Below are positions 6,487 to 7,356 of a stretch of 7,356 nt of DNA, one piece after another (position 1 is the first letter of the stretch; each line of letters opens with the position of its first letter). The DNA comes from JAKLDO01 sp035354435 (lineage in GTDB: Bacteria; UBP6; UBA1177). The translations under genes were made by a program, and so were the position numbers. The notes beneath the pieces are model-generated. The model ran no database searches and was not told the origin of the DNA. It was given only the letters and a program-made list of their open reading frames with translations. The stretch covers positions 1 to 7,356 of the forward strand of contig DAOQAY010000141.1 of the NCBI GenBank assembly GCA_035354435.1. Direction: 5' to 3'.

Positions 6487-6569
6487 TTTAAAAAACTTCA
6501 ATAAATTCCTGAAATTTATACACTAAAGAACAGTTTAACTCAGTTTATTATTTCTTTTCGGAGCGTTGC
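6487..6569 (+). other. 83-nt AT-rich intergenic gap between the two lipoprotein genes
   Basis: This is the largest non-coding stretch in the window. It holds a 7-bp AT-only inverted repeat (ATAAATT at 6501-6507 and AATTTAT at 6513-6519, 5-nt loop) with no following T-run, so it is a poor terminator. It also holds a direct repeat of CAGTTTA (6531-6537 and 6541-6547) spaced by ACT, and GGAG at 6560-6563 as the ribosome site of the next gene. I found no convincing -35/-10 pair. The gap length suggests a possible transcription-unit boundary, but this is weak. Confidence 0.5.
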
Positions 6570-7356
6570 ATGAAAATTATAATCTTAATATCAATTGTTC
6601 TCTTAATGATTTCATGCGAAGATAGTTCGTTTAAAAAAGCTGAAATGAGCAAGTGTATCAACGGCACGGCGTCGGCAGATATCATACAGCCGAAAGTTGA
6701 GATAACTGAAGAAACAGACGAAATGGTCATGCCTGATGAAGAAAATGACGATTCAGATAATATTGAAGATGAGCAGGCAACAAAAGTTATTCTCATTGAA
6801 AAGACGGAAAGCCACATAAAATTTTATTATCAGTCATTTTTCATTTGTACTGGTTTCGATTACGGTTACAACATCGAGCCTGACAGTTCAGATGAAACTG
6901 TTCTTGAACTTGATACAAAACGCAAAGATACAGATCCGAAGGGCGATGCAAACTGCGTCTGCTACAAAAAAATGACCGTTGAATATGAGAGTGATTCGCA
7001 GGATCTGACAAAGATCACAAAGATAAGATTTGTTCAGGACGATGGTCCTTACAAGGTTCTTGAGTTTGATGAAGACGGGGACGATGTACCGCAGGAAGAT
7101 GCCGATGTGAGCGGCGATGAGGATGCCTATGTGCCTGATTGCGGGAATCTGAGTGCGGAAGAGTGCGCAACAGCTTCTGGATGTGAGAAAATAACAGGAT
7201 CTTCTGCAAATGCCGAGGAAGAGTGCTGGGATAAATCTATTACAGTAGGTTGCAAGGAAATCTGGACATGTAATGCAATGATTTCATTAGGATATTCTTC
7301 AGAGGATGGAAAGTGCTATATGTTTAGCGATATGTGTCTTTCTGCCAATTGGAATT
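6570..7356 (+). CDS. Putative Cys-rich secreted lipoprotein (3'-truncated)
   Basis: The frame stays open to the window end (262 codons visible), so the C-terminus is missing. MKIIILISIVLLMISC is a short lipoprotein signal with Cys16 as the likely lipidated residue (context MISC). GGAG at 6560-6563 sits 6 nt before the ATG. Four parts follow. An acidic linker spans about residues 44-69. A beta-rich domain spans about 72-156 with Cys93 and a C-V-C pair at 129/131, followed by YKKMTVEYES and ITKIRF. A second acidic linker spans about 165-190 (DEDGDDVPQEDADVSGDED). Last is a Cys-rich module with Cys at 191, 199, 205, 219, 228, 234, 249 and 256. The module's pattern (CGNLSAEEC..ASGC...C...GC.....C...GKCYMF...C...W) resembles disulfide-rich repeats common in exported Myxococcota lipoproteins, from memory. 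It is probably anchored in the outer membrane or surface exposed. Function is not recognised. It could be a T2SS substrate, but adjacency is the only hint. Confidence 0.82.
   Translation, partial: MKIIILISIVLLMISCEDSSFKKAEMSKCINGTASADIIQPKVEITEETDEMVMPDEENDDSDNIEDEQATKVILIEKTESHIKFYYQSFFICTGFDYGYNIEPDSSDETVLELDTKRKDTDPKGDANCVCYKKMTVEYESDSQDLTKITKIRFVQDDGPYKVLEFDEDGDDVPQEDADVSGDEDAYVPDCGNLSAEECATASGCEKITGSSANAEEECWDKSITVGCKEIWTCNAMISLGYSSEDGKCYMFSDMCLSANWN

Noticed and set aside
6501..6519. Inverted repeat as a transcription terminator after the NTF2-like gene
   Set aside because: The stem is seven A/T pairs only, and no T-run follows (ACACTAAAG), so it does not qualify as an intrinsic terminator.
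6514..6522. TATACA-like element as a promoter -10 box before the last gene
   Set aside because: Only four of six bases match and no -35 box lies at a suitable distance; AT-rich gaps produce such matches by chance.
1..7356. A wholly new system, mobile element, CRISPR array or structured RNA
   Set aside because: No spaced repeat arrays, transposase or integrase frames, terminal inverted repeats, or non-coding stretches over 83 nt occur. Almost all bases are explained by T2SS genes and two lipoproteins.

Overview
The window reads almost entirely on the + strand. It carries the 3' half of a type II secretion system (T2SS) operon followed by two putative lipoprotein genes. Base composition is AT-leaning. 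The gene order gspI-J-K-L-M-N, with an AsmA-like GspN at the end, is the arrangement known from delta-proteobacterial lineages (Myxococcota, Geobacter-like, Bdellovibrio-like) and Leptospira-like T2SS loci. The lipoproteins, with Asp/Glu-rich linkers and a Cys-rich end module, also suggest an AT-rich Myxococcota or former 'Deltaproteobacteria' relative. This taxonomic guess is inference only.

Layout: 1-639 is a 5'-truncated GspI minor pseudopilin. 646-1299 is GspJ and 1301-2515 is GspK. Together these three form the pseudopilus tip complex. 2523-4010 is GspL, with a cytoplasmic actin-like domain, one membrane helix and a periplasmic ferredoxin-like domain. 4007-4549 is GspM. 4542-5945 is a GspN-type bitopic protein with an unusual disordered tail of about 160 residues. 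The junctions are +6, +1, +7, -4, -8 nt, so the six cistrons are clearly one translationally coupled unit. Its promoter and the remaining core genes (secretin, ATPase, GspF, major pseudopilin and so on) must lie upstream or elsewhere.

At 5968-6486, 22 nt after gspN, is a small lipoprotein with NTF2-like character, probably co-transcribed. An 83-nt AT-rich gap (6487-6569) then precedes a second, 3'-truncated lipoprotein gene (6570 to the window end). It has two acidic linkers and an eight-cysteine C-terminal module.

How they work together: GspI/J/K prime and cap the pseudopilus. GspL and GspM form the inner-membrane platform that couples the cytoplasmic ATPase to pseudopilus assembly. GspN is an inner-membrane/periplasmic accessory of unclear role. 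The lipoproteins may be an accessory or pilotin-like factor and an exported cargo or surface protein, but nothing in the sequence proves this. I see no mobile element, CRISPR array, tRNA or rRNA, and no evidence of a wholly new system. The novel-looking parts are extensions of known T2SS components and the uncharacterised lipoproteins.
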